From the NCBI GenBank assembly GCA_041538185.1, contig JBGORM010000001.1:124001-188000 (forward strand): a stretch of 64,000 bases of DNA. The letters are read 5' to 3'. Origin of the DNA: Melioribacteraceae bacterium 4301-Me (lineage in GTDB: Bacteria; Bacteroidota; Ignavibacteria; Ignavibacteriales; Melioribacteraceae). The notes below the pieces were generated by a model. It saw only the letters and a list, made by a program, of their open reading frames with translations. It was not told the origin of the DNA and ran no database searches. The stretch's first letter is position 1; the number at the start of each line of letters is the position of its first letter. A program made the translations under genes and the position numbers. Positions 9,279 through 17,501 of the stretch are shown here, in pieces.

Positions 9279-12110
9279 ATGCAGAAGATACTTTTAATAA
9301 GTCTAATAATTGTTTTTATAATGGGTTCTTGCAAGTTAAAAGAAGACAATACAGCCAACCCAACAGAAAACACGAGTAACTCTACAATTTCTAGTATAAC
9401 TGTAACTGCCCCAAATGGAGGAGAAATTATTCAAGAGGGCTCATCATATAATATAACATGGACTGCCAAAACTTCCTCTCTGTTAAGAATAGCATTTTCA
9501 TACGATAATGGTTCGACCTGGTTACTAATTGCAGATAGTTTGACTAATACAGGTACTTTTAGTTGGTTTCCAGTACCAAATCATATTTCAAATCAATGCT
9601 TAGTTCGTGTTTCTACTGTTGATGGTTCAGCAAGTGATGTAAGCGATAAAGTTTTTTCTATTATTAGAAATTCTAATGAAAGTTTAAGGATTATTTCGCC
9701 CAATGGTGGTGAATCTTGGGAGGCGGGCACTGAAAAAGAAATTAAGTGGTTTAGTTCAGGAATTGATTCTGTTAAAATTGAGTATACTACAAATAATGGA
9801 AACACGTGGAATTTAATAGCTATCGATAAAAACAATACAGGCATTTATTATTGGAAGACTGTCCCCAACACACCATCTACTTTGGCAAAAGTAAGAATTT
9901 CGGATGCTAAGGACGGCGAGCCTTCAACTGAAAGTTCGAGTACTTTTAATATTCTACCTGAGCCAATTATAAAAGTTATTTCACCAAATGGTGGAGAGCA
10001 ATGGATTTCAGGTATTAATAGAACAATTCAATGGTCTTCTGAAAATATAGAAAATGTAAAAATTTCTTATACAATAAATAATGGTTACAGCTGGAATGTT
10101 ATAACCGCTTCAACTCCAAGTGTAGGCTTTTATGAATGGAAAAACATACCGAACCAAAATTCAAAAAACTGCAAGATTAAAATTGAAGATGCTCTTGATG
10201 GTGAACCCTTTGATGTTTCCGATAATACTTTTACGATTACGAGTGATGTTTCAATTGAAGTTATAAGTCCAAATGGTTCAGAAGATTGGAAATCTGGTAC
10301 TCAACACGATATAAAATGGAATTCTAAAGGTGTTGAAAAAGTAAATATAGAATTTAGCACAAATGCTGGTTTAACATGGAATTCTATAATAAGTAATTTG
10401 CTAAACACTGGAGCATATACTTGGACAATTCCTGTATTGTCTGCTAATACTAATGTAACTCAATGTTTAATTAGAGTAAGCGATGCAAGCGATAATTCTA
10501 TATATGACGTAAGTGACTTTGTATTTACTATTTCGCCTCAGCCATCTATTACGGTGGTTTCACCTAACGGCGGCGAATCTTTCTTATCGGGTACTTCTAA
10601 AGAGATTCTTTGGAATTCAACTAACGTATCTAATGTGAAAATTGAATTAACTACAGATGGCGGTGCTCATTGGAGTACTATAGTTTCTTCTACACCAAGC
10701 ATTGGATTTTATACTTGGAATAATATTCCGAATCTCAATTCTTTATTATGTAAAATAAGAATAAGCGATGCGAATGAAGGCACACCATCTGATGTTTCCG
10801 ATAATTATTTCGAAATTACAAATCGTATACAAAAGAGTGTTCAAGTGATAAAACCAAATGGTGGAGAGGACTGGGAAGCTGGTACAAAACAAAATATTAC
10901 ATGGTCCGCTTCCGGAGTAAGTAAGGTTAAAATTGAACTAACAACTGATAAAGGCTTTACTTGGACAACCTTAATTGATAGCGTTGCTGGTGGAGCATGG
11001 GAATGGGATATTTCTCAATCACTAAATTCTACTCAATGTCAAATACGTATAAGTGATGCAAGCGATAATTCTATTTCAGATATTAGTGATGCTACTTTTA
11101 CTATTTCTCCAATTAAATTTATTAGAGTCACTCAGCCAACTGGTCCAGCTACATTTAAGGACAGTGACCCAATTACCATAACTTGGGAATCTTCCGGAAT
11201 TAAAACTGTCGGCATTAAGTATACTACTACTAATGGTTTAGGTCATTACCCAGATATTCCTCAATTTTACCCATTAGTAGATAAAATAGCTAATCAAGGT
11301 TTTTATACAACAAGTTTCTCTATTCCTTCAGACCAATATTATGTTGTTGTATATAATGCGGATGAGGGTTCTAACGGTGCACCAAGCGCAAGAAGTATTG
11401 GCAATTTTACTATTATTAAAACTGAAACACCAACAATTACTGTAACTTCACCTAATGGCGGTGAACAATGGCTTGCTAACCCATCGAATGTGCCTGTTAC
11501 AGATGTTAATAATTACCATCCCTACGAAATTAGATGGATTGCTACAGGTCTGGAAAAAGTTAAAATAGAATGGAGTACTACTGGTGGTGGTGTTTGGCAT
11601 GTAGTACCTGGCGCAGATAGCACAGCAAATGATGGAATATTTACTTGGGCACCAGGTCGACTTGAAACCAGCATTGGAGAACCTCGTCCCGATAGTTCTG
11701 ATAATTGTTTAATTAGGGTTAGCAATTTGTCAGGTAGTATCTCTGATCGTTCTGATGGCGTTTTCTCAATTCACGAAAGTAAAATGATACGTGTAGAATT
11801 CCCGAATAACGGTGAATATTTTGACACTTCGAATGTGAGTAGATATCCAATGATAATAAGATGGACTTCTTATGCAGTTTCGAGTGTCGATATTTATGGC
11901 AGTATTGATAATGGTGTAAGCTGGTTCCAAATAGTTTCCAATTATAAATCTACAGGTGTATATGCTTGGGATTGGTTTAATGATCCTAATGTCGGTAACT
12001 CAATTTCATCTCAAGGAAGAATAAAAATAGTTGACCATAATGATTCTAAGATATGGGATGTTAATGATATACCATTTTTCTTGAATTTAAAAGAAGGGCA
12101 AACTAATTAG
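9279..12110 (+). CDS. Large surface lipoprotein with nine Ig-like 'PNGGE' repeats
   Basis: 943 residues. The N-terminus has a lipoprotein signal with lipobox 'IMGSC' (Cys about residue 18). The rest is nine repeats of about 90-100 residues, each opening with I.V..PNGGE.W (variants: PNGGEI, PNGGESW, PNGGEQW, PNGSEDW, PNGGESF, PNGGEDW, PTGPATF, PNGGEQW, PNNGEYF) and containing 'I.W.S.G...V.I..S...G..W' and 'C.IRVSDA.D....DVSD..F.I'. This is the Kre9/KNH-like, Ser/Thr-rich surface repeat common in Ignavibacteria and Fibrobacteres-type genomes. A surface or adhesive role is inference. No C-terminal sorting domain was recognised. The gene is monocistronic, with a likely promoter in the 9127-9278 divergent intergenic region. 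Confidence 0.82.
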   Translation: MQKILLISLIIVFIMGSCKLKEDNTANPTENTSNSTISSITVTAPNGGEIIQEGSSYNITWTAKTSSLLRIAFSYDNGSTWLLIADSLTNTGTFSWFPVPNHISNQCLVRVSTVDGSASDVSDKVFSIIRNSNESLRIISPNGGESWEAGTEKEIKWFSSGIDSVKIEYTTNNGNTWNLIAIDKNNTGIYYWKTVPNTPSTLAKVRISDAKDGEPSTESSSTFNILPEPIIKVISPNGGEQWISGINRTIQWSSENIENVKISYTINNGYSWNVITASTPSVGFYEWKNIPNQNSKNCKIKIEDALDGEPFDVSDNTFTITSDVSIEVISPNGSEDWKSGTQHDIKWNSKGVEKVNIEFSTNAGLTWNSIISNLLNTGAYTWTIPVLSANTNVTQCLIRVSDASDNSIYDVSDFVFTISPQPSITVVSPNGGESFLSGTSKEILWNSTNVSNVKIELTTDGGAHWSTIVSSTPSIGFYTWNNIPNLNSLLCKIRISDANEGTPSDVSDNYFEITNRIQKSVQVIKPNGGEDWEAGTKQNITWSASGVSKVKIELTTDKGFTWTTLIDSVAGGAWEWDISQSLNSTQCQIRISDASDNSISDISDATFTISPIKFIRVTQPTGPATFKDSDPITITWESSGIKTVGIKYTTTNGLGHYPDIPQFYPLVDKIANQGFYTTSFSIPSDQYYVVVYNADEGSNGAPSARSIGNFTIIKTETPTITVTSPNGGEQWLANPSNVPVTDVNNYHPYEIRWIATGLEKVKIEWSTTGGGVWHVVPGADSTANDGIFTWAPGRLETSIGEPRPDSSDNCLIRVSNLSGSISDRSDGVFSIHESKMIRVEFPNNGEYFDTSNVSRYPMIIRWTSYAVSSVDIYGSIDNGVSWFQIVSNYKSTGVYAWDWFNDPNVGNSISSQGRIKIVDHNDSKIWDVNDIPFFLNLKEGQTN

Positions 12111-12177
12111 TTTTTTGGGGTCTTAATTACTGATTTTACTTAAAAGAGGAATGTTTTGATTCTAAATTGAGGGCGCA

Positions 12178-12437
12178 TTGTTTAATAGAGCAAAAGAATT
12201 TTTAGAAAGGTTCTTCCCGTCTGAACCACTAAAAATTTCTTTTTCGATGATTAAGCTTTTTCTTTTTTTTTTCTGCTTGGAACTCCTACACTGTTGTTTC
12301 TTCATTTACGTTCTCAAAATAAAATTGAACTTGAATTACTTAAACAAAAACACCATGAAATCCAAATGGCAGTTCAAAGTTATTTGGAGGATATGACTCA
12401 CACAAACTATTCGGAAAGCAAACAAAAAGATATATAA
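12178..12437 (+). pseudogene. Frameshifted small membrane/coiled-coil gene (remnant)
   Basis: From a TTG at 12178 the frame reads 'FNRAKEFLERFFPSEPLKIS' and then a hydrophobic segment. At the T-run around 12260-12272 a one-base shift restores a second open frame, which completes a membrane helix and continues as charged coiled coil ('SQNKIELELLKQKHHEIQMA', 'SYLEDMTHTNYSESKQKDI') to a stop at 12435-12437. Beyond that stop the same frame stays helical to 12540. This looks like a decayed membrane-anchored coiled-coil gene, or one with a homopolymer error. The 12111-12177 stretch before it holds nothing I recognise. Confidence 0.3.
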
Positions 12438-12568
12438 TTGAAAATTAATTCATATCGTAAACAACTCAAAACAATAGAAGAAAAAATTAGTGACATGAGA
12501 ATTCACCACTTCGTGGTTAGAAATTTTTGGTTCCTTCAGTAAACTTATTTAATTTTGCCGTACTTCTT

Positions 12569-12641
12569 TGCCCCGTGGTGTAATTGGCAACACGTCTGAC
12601 TCTGGATCAGAAGTCTCCAGGTTCGAACCCTGGCGGGGCAG
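12569..12641 (+). tRNA. tRNA-Gln (anticodon CTG)
   Basis: A full 73-nt cloverleaf can be drawn. The acceptor stem is TGCCCCG/CGGGGCA with discriminator G, the D arm is GTG..CAC, the anticodon stem is TCTGA/TCAGA, and the 7-nt loop CTCTGGA has anticodon CTG at 12602-12604. The T arm is CCAGG-TTCGAAC-CCTGG. CCA is not encoded. It stands alone, 320-340 bp before the arsenic cluster, and tRNA genes are common integration points for islands. I saw no integrase and no obvious repeat of the tRNA 3' end in the window. Confidence 0.96.
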
Positions 12642-12930
12642 CAGTTTATTTGTACACTTTATTAAAATTTTCTTGCATTTACTATCTTTTTATCTCATCA
12701 ACTATAACTCACTGTTTTACGAAACGTTAATTCAATTGTTTGGGCAGTTTCATTTACTCCTTACGTTATAATAGAACATACAAATATCCTCCTACTTTTT
12801 GCTTACTTATTTATTAAAACTTTTTCGTTCGGCTACATAGAAAGTCACACTAACCACTGATTGCAAAGAAATTATCAGATTTATATTTATAGATTAACGC
12901 AATCTCTAAAAATTCTTTTAAAAAAAATTT
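12642..12930 (+). other. Intergenic region without a recognisable gene
   Basis: This stretch between the tRNA and the arsR operators is AT-rich and has stops in all frames. I see no conserved protein, no RNA fold I can name and no clear terminator after the tRNA. It probably carries tRNA processing sequence and the upstream part of the ars promoter. Confidence 0.5.
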
Positions 12931-12933
12931 GCG

Positions 12934-12978
12934 TATATGCATTAATAAGCATATTTTTACATGCAAAAATTAGCATAT
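12934..12978 (+). promoter_or_regulatory. Two ArsR-type operator dyads upstream of arsR
   Basis: Two inverted repeats with identical geometry follow each other: TATATGC-N8-GCATATT at 12934-12955 and ATGC-N8-GCATAT at 12961-12978. The same TATGC-N8-GCATA architecture occurs before the second arsR at 24028-24047. ArsR/SmtB repressors bind such AT-rich dyads. The overlap of the second dyad with the first possible ATG (12961) favours the downstream ATG as the true start of arsR. Confidence 0.55.
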
Positions 12979-12984
12979 ATAAAC

Positions 12985-13389
12985 ATGGACAAGTTAATAG
13001 AAAAATTCAAAGCTCTTTCTGACGAAACAAGATTAAGAATAATAAACCTCTTTATTAAGAGCGGTCAAAATCTTTGTGTATGCGAATTAATGGACGCATT
13101 AAAAATCCCTCAATATGCAGTCTCGAAAGCTTTGACAATCCTTAAGAATGCTGATTTATTAACTTATGAAAAAGAAGGAACATGGGTTTATTATCAGCTA
13201 AATAGGGCTGTTCAAGAGAATAAAAGTATTTTTACATTTTTAAGAAATTTTTTAACTGATAAACCTTTCTTGGAAGATGAAGAACGATTAAATCAAAGAC
13301 TGCTGTTAAGAGAAAACAATCGTTGTGTTGTTGGTATAATTCCAGAAGAAGATTTAGTAAAACTAATTAAAGAAAAAATACGTGGGTAA
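12985..13389 (+). CDS. arsR: ArsR family arsenic-responsive repressor
   Basis: A winged-helix ArsR/SmtB regulator: 'KFKALSDETRLRIINLF' is helix 1-2, 'NLCVCELMDALKIPQYAVSKALTILKNADLL' is the metal-sensing helix plus HTH, and 'YEKEGTWVYYQLN' is the wing. The CVC pair in 'LCVCEL' matches the As(III)-binding motif of classical ArsR. A C-terminal extension of about 40 residues is present. I chose the ATG at 12985 because the 12961 ATG falls inside an operator-like dyad; the 12961 start would add 8 residues. It heads the ars operon and is 5 nt from the next gene, so it is presumably autoregulated and released by arsenite. Confidence 0.88.
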   Translation: MDKLIEKFKALSDETRLRIINLFIKSGQNLCVCELMDALKIPQYAVSKALTILKNADLLTYEKEGTWVYYQLNRAVQENKSIFTFLRNFLTDKPFLEDEERLNQRLLLRENNRCVVGIIPEEDLVKLIKEKIRG

Positions 13390-13394
13390 AACAT

Positions 13395-13637
13395 ATGGGA
13401 AATACACAATCACATTTTGACCCTAAAACATCAGAACTAATCGCTATTGGAGCATCAATTGGCGGTAATTGCTTGCCTTGTTTGCGTTATCATTTTGCTG
13501 AAGCATTAAAACTTGGTTGCACAATTCACGAAATTGAAGAAGCAATTAGAATAGCTAAAATGATCAAGGAAAGACCAATAAATGATATTTATAACTTAGC
13601 TGAAGATTTAATCAGCAGAGAAAAAGAAAGGAGATAA
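13395..13637 (+). CDS. AhpD/carboxymuconolactone decarboxylase-like CxxC protein
   Basis: 80 residues with the AhpD-like core: 'ELIAIGASIGGNCLPCLRYH' gives C26-x2-C29-x3-H33, the redox Cys pair and proton-relay His of the family, followed by a helical tail 'EEAIRIAKMIKERPIND'. Small CMD-domain proteins are often found in ars operons beside arsM or arsD. A thiol-disulfide role is expected, but the substrate is not established. It lies between arsR (5 nt) and arsM (3 nt to the ATG), so it is clearly part of the operon. Confidence 0.78.
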   Translation: MGNTQSHFDPKTSELIAIGASIGGNCLPCLRYHFAEALKLGCTIHEIEEAIRIAKMIKERPINDIYNLAEDLISREKERR

Positions 13638-13640
13638 TTG

Positions 13641-14480
13641 ATGACTTCATCTATAAATGTAAAACAAACAATAAAAGAAAAGTATTCTGAAATTGCTCTT
13701 GTTGCGCAAGGACAAGGATGTTGTGGGTCTTTCTCGTCTTGCTGTGGCAGTTCTAATTTAATCAGCTTTACAATGATAGGTGATGAATATAAAAATATTG
13801 ATGGTTATGTCCCGGAAGCCGATCTGGGACTTGGCTGCGGGTTACCGACTGAGTATGCCGAAATAAAAAAAGGTGATACAGTTGTTGATCTTGGCTGCGG
13901 CGCTGGAAACGATGTTTTTATTGCTAGGTCGATTGTTGGAGAAGAGGGGAAAGTAATTGGAATTGATATGACCGAAGAGATGATTAAAAAGGCAAAAAGC
14001 AATAATTTGAAAATTGGATACGATAATGTTGAGTTCAAATTAGGCGATATTGAAGATATTCCCTTGCCTGATAATATTGCTGATGTTGTCGTTAGCAACT
14101 GCGTACTGAATCTTGTCCCGGATAAAGTAAAAGCATTTTCTGAAATTTATAGAATACTTAAACCAGGTGCTCATTTTTGTATCTCCGATGTTGTTTTGCG
14201 AGGTGAACTAAATGAAGAGCTGAAAAAATCAGCGGAATTATATGCCGGATGTGTAGCCGGTGCTTTACAGCAAGATGACTACCTTCAAATTATCAGTTCT
14301 ATTGGTTTTAAAGATATCGAAATAAAAAAAACTAAAAAGATTGATCTACCCGAAGAATTATTAGCACTTTATTTATCTGAGCAAGGAATTAAAGAATATA
14401 AAGAAAATCTATCCCAAAGGGTTGGATTACCAAAAGGAATATTTAGCATTACAGTAATTGGAACAAAGAAAATAAATTAA
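13641..14480 (+). CDS. arsM: Arsenite S-adenosylmethionine methyltransferase
   Basis: Converts As(III) to methylated arsenicals using SAM. The SAM-binding motif 'VVDLGCGAGNDVFIA' lies at about residues 81-95. The three conserved As-binding cysteines are visible at C66 ('LGLGCGLP'), C154 ('VVSNCVLNLVPDK') and C204 ('YAGCVAGAL'). The N-terminus carries an extra Cys cluster (C27, C28, C34, C35 in 'GCCGSFSSCCGSS'), resembling the tails of neighbouring proteins. The ATG at 13641 has AAGGAG 8 nt upstream; a TTG three bases earlier is less likely. It is followed 15 nt later by the FmdB-like gene. Methylation detoxifies or volatilises arsenic. Confidence 0.93.
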   Translation: MTSSINVKQTIKEKYSEIALVAQGQGCCGSFSSCCGSSNLISFTMIGDEYKNIDGYVPEADLGLGCGLPTEYAEIKKGDTVVDLGCGAGNDVFIARSIVGEEGKVIGIDMTEEMIKKAKSNNLKIGYDNVEFKLGDIEDIPLPDNIADVVVSNCVLNLVPDKVKAFSEIYRILKPGAHFCISDVVLRGELNEELKKSAELYAGCVAGALQQDDYLQIISSIGFKDIEIKKTKKIDLPEELLALYLSEQGIKEYKENLSQRVGLPKGIFSITVIGTKKIN

Positions 14481-14495
14481 AGGAGATTTAAAGAT

Positions 14496-14729
14496 ATGCC
14501 AATATATGAATTTCATTGTAAAGACTGTGGTTATTATTTCGATGTAAAAGCCACAGTTAAAGAAAAAGAAGAAGGGTTAAAAATCCATTGTGAACAATGC
14601 GGGAGTGAAAACCTACAACAAGTATTTGGCGGCTTTGCTATTCTTGGCGGACAAGCAATAAACGTCAAATCTCGCGATTCTCAAAATAGCGGCGGTTGCT
14701 GCGGCGGTAATTCAAGCTGTTGTTCGTAA
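14496..14729 (+). CDS. FmdB-type zinc ribbon protein with Cys-Cys tail
   Basis: 77 residues. The N-terminal half is the FmdB/'regulatory protein' zinc ribbon, 'MPIYEFHCKDCGYYFDV' with C8-x2-C11 and 'HCEQCGSENLQQVFGGF' with C32-x2-C35. The C-terminal tail is Gly/Ser-rich and ends with CCGGNSSCCS (C68, C69, C75, C76). FmdB-like ribbons are small proteins of unclear role. The tail resembles the ArsM N-terminal cluster and the ends of the two YlbF-like proteins downstream. Binding of arsenite or another soft metal by the tail is inference. It has a strong AAGGAG ribosome-binding site. Confidence 0.8.
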   Translation: MPIYEFHCKDCGYYFDVKATVKEKEEGLKIHCEQCGSENLQQVFGGFAILGGQAINVKSRDSQNSGGCCGGNSSCCS

Positions 14730-14750
14730 AAAATAAAAGGAGTTTAAGAA

Positions 14751-15098
14751 ATGGAAACAAAAATAGATGAGAAATTAATTCAAATAGAAATTTTCGACCC
14801 GCCGATGTGCTGCCCGAGCGGGTTATGTGGCCCGAATATTGACCCGGCGTTGCTCGATATCAACGAAGCAATTCTAAAACTTAAAAAAGAGTTTGATGGC
14901 AAAGTTATTGTCGAGAGATATCTGCTAAGTCAGCAAGGACCAAAATTTATGCAGCAGCCGGAAGTCATGAGCCGATTGCAAAAATATGGCGTTGAAATTC
15001 TTCCATTAACTTTGGTTGACGGCAAAGTGGTAAAAGAAAAATCATATCCGACTTTTGATGAGTTGCTAAATTTACTTAGTAAAAGTAATATCGCTTGA
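14751..15098 (+). CDS. arsD: ArsD arsenic metallochaperone
   Basis: 115 residues of thioredoxin-like fold. The N-terminal motif 'EIFDPPMCCPSGLCGPNID' gives C20, C21 and C26, the same spacing as the three As(III)-binding cysteines of characterised ArsD (Cys, Cys+1, Cys+6). Further family signatures are 'QPEVMSRLQKYGVEILPLTLVDGK'. ArsD delivers As(III) to the ArsA ATPase, and arsA is the next gene, 90 nt away across a short palindromic repeat. The C-terminal vicinal Cys pairs of E. coli ArsD are absent. Confidence 0.92.
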   Translation: METKIDEKLIQIEIFDPPMCCPSGLCGPNIDPALLDINEAILKLKKEFDGKVIVERYLLSQQGPKFMQQPEVMSRLQKYGVEILPLTLVDGKVVKEKSYPTFDELLNLLSKSNIA

Positions 15099-15103
15099 AA
15101 CAG

Positions 15104-15128
15104 TCATTCCCGCGCAAGCGGGAATCTA
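15104..15128 (+). repeat. Dispersed GTCATTCCCGC/GCGGGAATCT hairpin repeat
   Basis: A palindromic unit with stem ATTCCCGC / GCGGGAAT (15106-15113 / 15118-15125) and a 4-nt loop. Relatives with the same GTCATTCCCG...CGGGAATC frame occur at 23242-23266, 40519-40543 and 56709-56733, with variants at 38177-38343. It lies between arsD and arsA, inside the operon. Confidence 0.8.
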
Positions 15129-15188
15129 TATATTTATAAAAACAAATAATTGTGAACATAATTATGGCAAACTAAAAAGGTAAGAGTT

Positions 15189-17042
15189 ATGAATAACACA
15201 AAGTATATATTCTTCAGCGGCAAAGGCGGAGTTGGTAAAACTACTATGGCTTGTGCAACCGCAATTCATTATGCAAATGAAGGCAAAAAGACTTTAATAG
15301 TTACAACAGATCCCGCAAGTAATTTAGCGGATGTTTTTGAAACTGAAATCGGACACAAAATTACACCACTGCTTAATAACCTATGGGGAATGGAAATTGA
15401 CCCGGATAAGGCAACAGAAGAATATCGTGAAAGAATTCTCTCGCCTATGCGCGCAGTCATGCCAGAAAGTGTAATGACTGTTCTTGAAGAACAATTCAAC
15501 TCGCCCTGCACAACAGAGATAGCATCGTTTGACCGGTTTGTTGACTTTATGGTTGCGGAAAAAGAAGGCAAAGGCGAAAAGTATGACGTAGTAATTTTCG
15601 ACACAGCCCCAACAGGTCACACAATCCGCTTACTTGAGCTTCCAGTTGACTGGAGTAAACATATTGAAGAAAGCGCAAAAGGAAGTGGAAACACTTGCAT
15701 CGGTCCCGTTGCATCAATTCAAGAAAATAAAGCTAAATATGATGAAGCTACACGATTGTTAGGTGATGCAGAAAAAACAACTTTTATCTTTGTTCTCCAG
15801 CCCGAAGAAATTTCTATTTATGAAACAAAAAGATCATCGATGGAACTAAAAGAAATCGGCATCCAAAATATTGAATTAATTATTAATGGAATTTTGCCAG
15901 AGGAAGTTTGTGAACATCCTTTTTTCAAAAACAGATTTGAAATGCAACAAAAGTACATTAAAACTATAGAAGCTGAATTCCCTGGGAAGACATTACGAAA
16001 AATTTATCAGCGTGATGGTGAAATTAAAGGTGTTGAGAGATTGTTAAATATCGAAAAAGATTTGTTCAATAACTCTGAAAAACAAAATTACACTTTAGAG
16101 GATGGTGAATTTACCAAAGCTGAATTCAATAAATTCATGCCCGATTCGATTGAAGAGATTATCAGGCCAAATGGCAAAACAAAGTCTATTTTCTTTACTG
16201 GGAAAGGAGGAGTTGGTAAAACTGTAATTTCTGTAATATCAGCTTTTAAATTTGCTAAAGAAGGATACAAAACATTGCTGCTTACAACCGATCCGGCATC
16301 TCACATCGGTGAAGTGCTCGAACAAAATGTTACCGACAAAATTCAGAAAATTGAAGGCGTTGAGAACCTTTGGTCTGTCATTGTCGATCAGGAAAAAGCA
16401 ACTGAAGAATACAAACAGAGAATTATTGAAGAATCAAAATCAAAATATTCCGAAGATATGATAATTGCAATAAAAGAAGAGCTTGAGTCACCTTGCACTG
16501 AAGAGATGGCGGCTTTCGATAAGTTTATGAGTTATGTGGAAAGCGATGATTATGATTTTGTTGTTTTTGATACAGCACCAACCGGACATACACTACGATT
16601 ACTTGAACTACCTTTTGATTACAGCGACCAGGTTAGTTTAATGGTTACTACGAATGTTAAAAGTCAAAAAGCAAAATCTATTACTCAAAAAAGATTTGAC
16701 AGAATAATTGCAAAGATGAAAGATCCCAATCAATCTATTTTTGCTTTTGTTGTTTATCCAGAATCAACTCCAGTTATTGAAGCCTATAGAGCAATGCTTG
16801 ATTTGAAAGACGCCGGAATTCAAACTCAATTTGTGGTTGCAAATCAAGTGCTTGAACCGGAATACTGCACAAATGAATTTTTCATTAAGAGAAGAAAGAT
16901 GCAGGAAAAATATCTCAATGAAATTAAAGAAAAGTTTCAATTGCCGGTTACGGTAATGCCGCTACTTGAATCGGAAATAAAAGGTATGGAGATGATTCAA
17001 AAGGCATCCGAGCTTTTATTCAACAATAAAGTTATAGTATAA
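15189..17042 (+). CDS. arsA: ArsA arsenite-stimulated ATPase, two-domain
   Basis: 617 residues with two homologous halves, each with a P-loop (GKGGVGKT at 11-18 and 338-345) and a DTAPTGHT motif (138-145 and 461-468). Cysteines C107 ('SPCTTEIA'), C170 ('NTCIGPVA') and C436 ('SPCTEEMA') match the three that bind As(III) in bacterial ArsA. The ATPase takes arsenite from ArsD and drives the membrane efflux carrier. No classical arsB occurs here, so the partner is probably Acr3 or the ArsP-like permease. It is followed 21 nt later by the first YlbF-like gene. Confidence 0.95.
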   Translation: MNNTKYIFFSGKGGVGKTTMACATAIHYANEGKKTLIVTTDPASNLADVFETEIGHKITPLLNNLWGMEIDPDKATEEYRERILSPMRAVMPESVMTVLEEQFNSPCTTEIASFDRFVDFMVAEKEGKGEKYDVVIFDTAPTGHTIRLLELPVDWSKHIEESAKGSGNTCIGPVASIQENKAKYDEATRLLGDAEKTTFIFVLQPEEISIYETKRSSMELKEIGIQNIELIINGILPEEVCEHPFFKNRFEMQQKYIKTIEAEFPGKTLRKIYQRDGEIKGVERLLNIEKDLFNNSEKQNYTLEDGEFTKAEFNKFMPDSIEEIIRPNGKTKSIFFTGKGGVGKTVISVISAFKFAKEGYKTLLLTTDPASHIGEVLEQNVTDKIQKIEGVENLWSVIVDQEKATEEYKQRIIEESKSKYSEDMIIAIKEELESPCTEEMAAFDKFMSYVESDDYDFVVFDTAPTGHTLRLLELPFDYSDQVSLMVTTNVKSQKAKSITQKRFDRIIAKMKDPNQSIFAFVVYPESTPVIEAYRAMLDLKDAGIQTQFVVANQVLEPEYCTNEFFIKRRKMQEKYLNEIKEKFQLPVTVMPLLESEIKGMEMIQKASELLFNNKVIV

Positions 17043-17063
17043 ACAAAATAAGAGGACACAACA

Positions 17064-17468
17064 ATGGATGACGGAAATTCAGAAGTATATCAGATAGTTA
17101 ATGAAAGAGTAAAAACTGCAGCTAAAGCACTTGGTAATGCTCTTCTAAAATCTGAAGCATATATAAATTTTATTAAAGCTCGAGACCAATTTAGAATGGA
17201 TGAAACGGCTAAGGAAGCAGCAAGAGAATACAATGCTGTATTAAATGATTATCAAATGCGTGCTCGCTTTGGAGGAATAACGCCAGATGATGAAACAAAA
17301 ATTCAAGAAGCACAAAAAGTTGCTCGACAAAATATTGTTCTTGATAATTATTATAAGTCGCAAGAGAACTTAATTGCTTTTTACCAAGAATTGAATGCTT
17401 ACCTAAGCGATAAATTAAAATTTGATTTTGCATCCCTTGCAAAACCACCAAGTAGCTGCTGCGGATAA
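17064..17468 (+). CDS. YlbF/YmcA-like helical protein with SSCCG tail (first of pair)
   Basis: 134 residues, almost all helix, with the Com_YlbF pattern: 'AKALGNALLKSEAYINFIKA' then 'AREYNAVLNDYQMRARFGG' and 'YYKSQENLIAFYQELNAYLS'. The C-terminus reads 'FDFASLAKPPSSCCG' (C132, C133). In Bacillus, YlbF and YmcA form a complex with YaaT that carries Fe-S clusters and guides RNA maturation. No YaaT is visible here. Placement between arsA and arsP, and the Cys pair shared with neighbours, suggest a metal- or arsenite-handling role (inference). The next gene is a paralogue 33 nt downstream. Confidence 0.72.
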   Translation: MDDGNSEVYQIVNERVKTAAKALGNALLKSEAYINFIKARDQFRMDETAKEAAREYNAVLNDYQMRARFGGITPDDETKIQEAQKVARQNIVLDNYYKSQENLIAFYQELNAYLSDKLKFDFASLAKPPSSCCG

Positions 17469-17501
17469 TATTAAATTGAATTAAACCAAAGAGGAAAAAT
17501 A

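Noticed and set aside
9400..12100. Nine repeated blocks considered as a tandem DNA repeat or CRISPR-like array
   Set aside because: Repeats are conserved at protein level (PNGGE motif, 90-100 residues) and diverged in DNA; they are domains of one lipoprotein.
12568..12771. 67-codon open frame
   Set aside because: Overlaps the tRNA-Gln cloverleaf; not coding.
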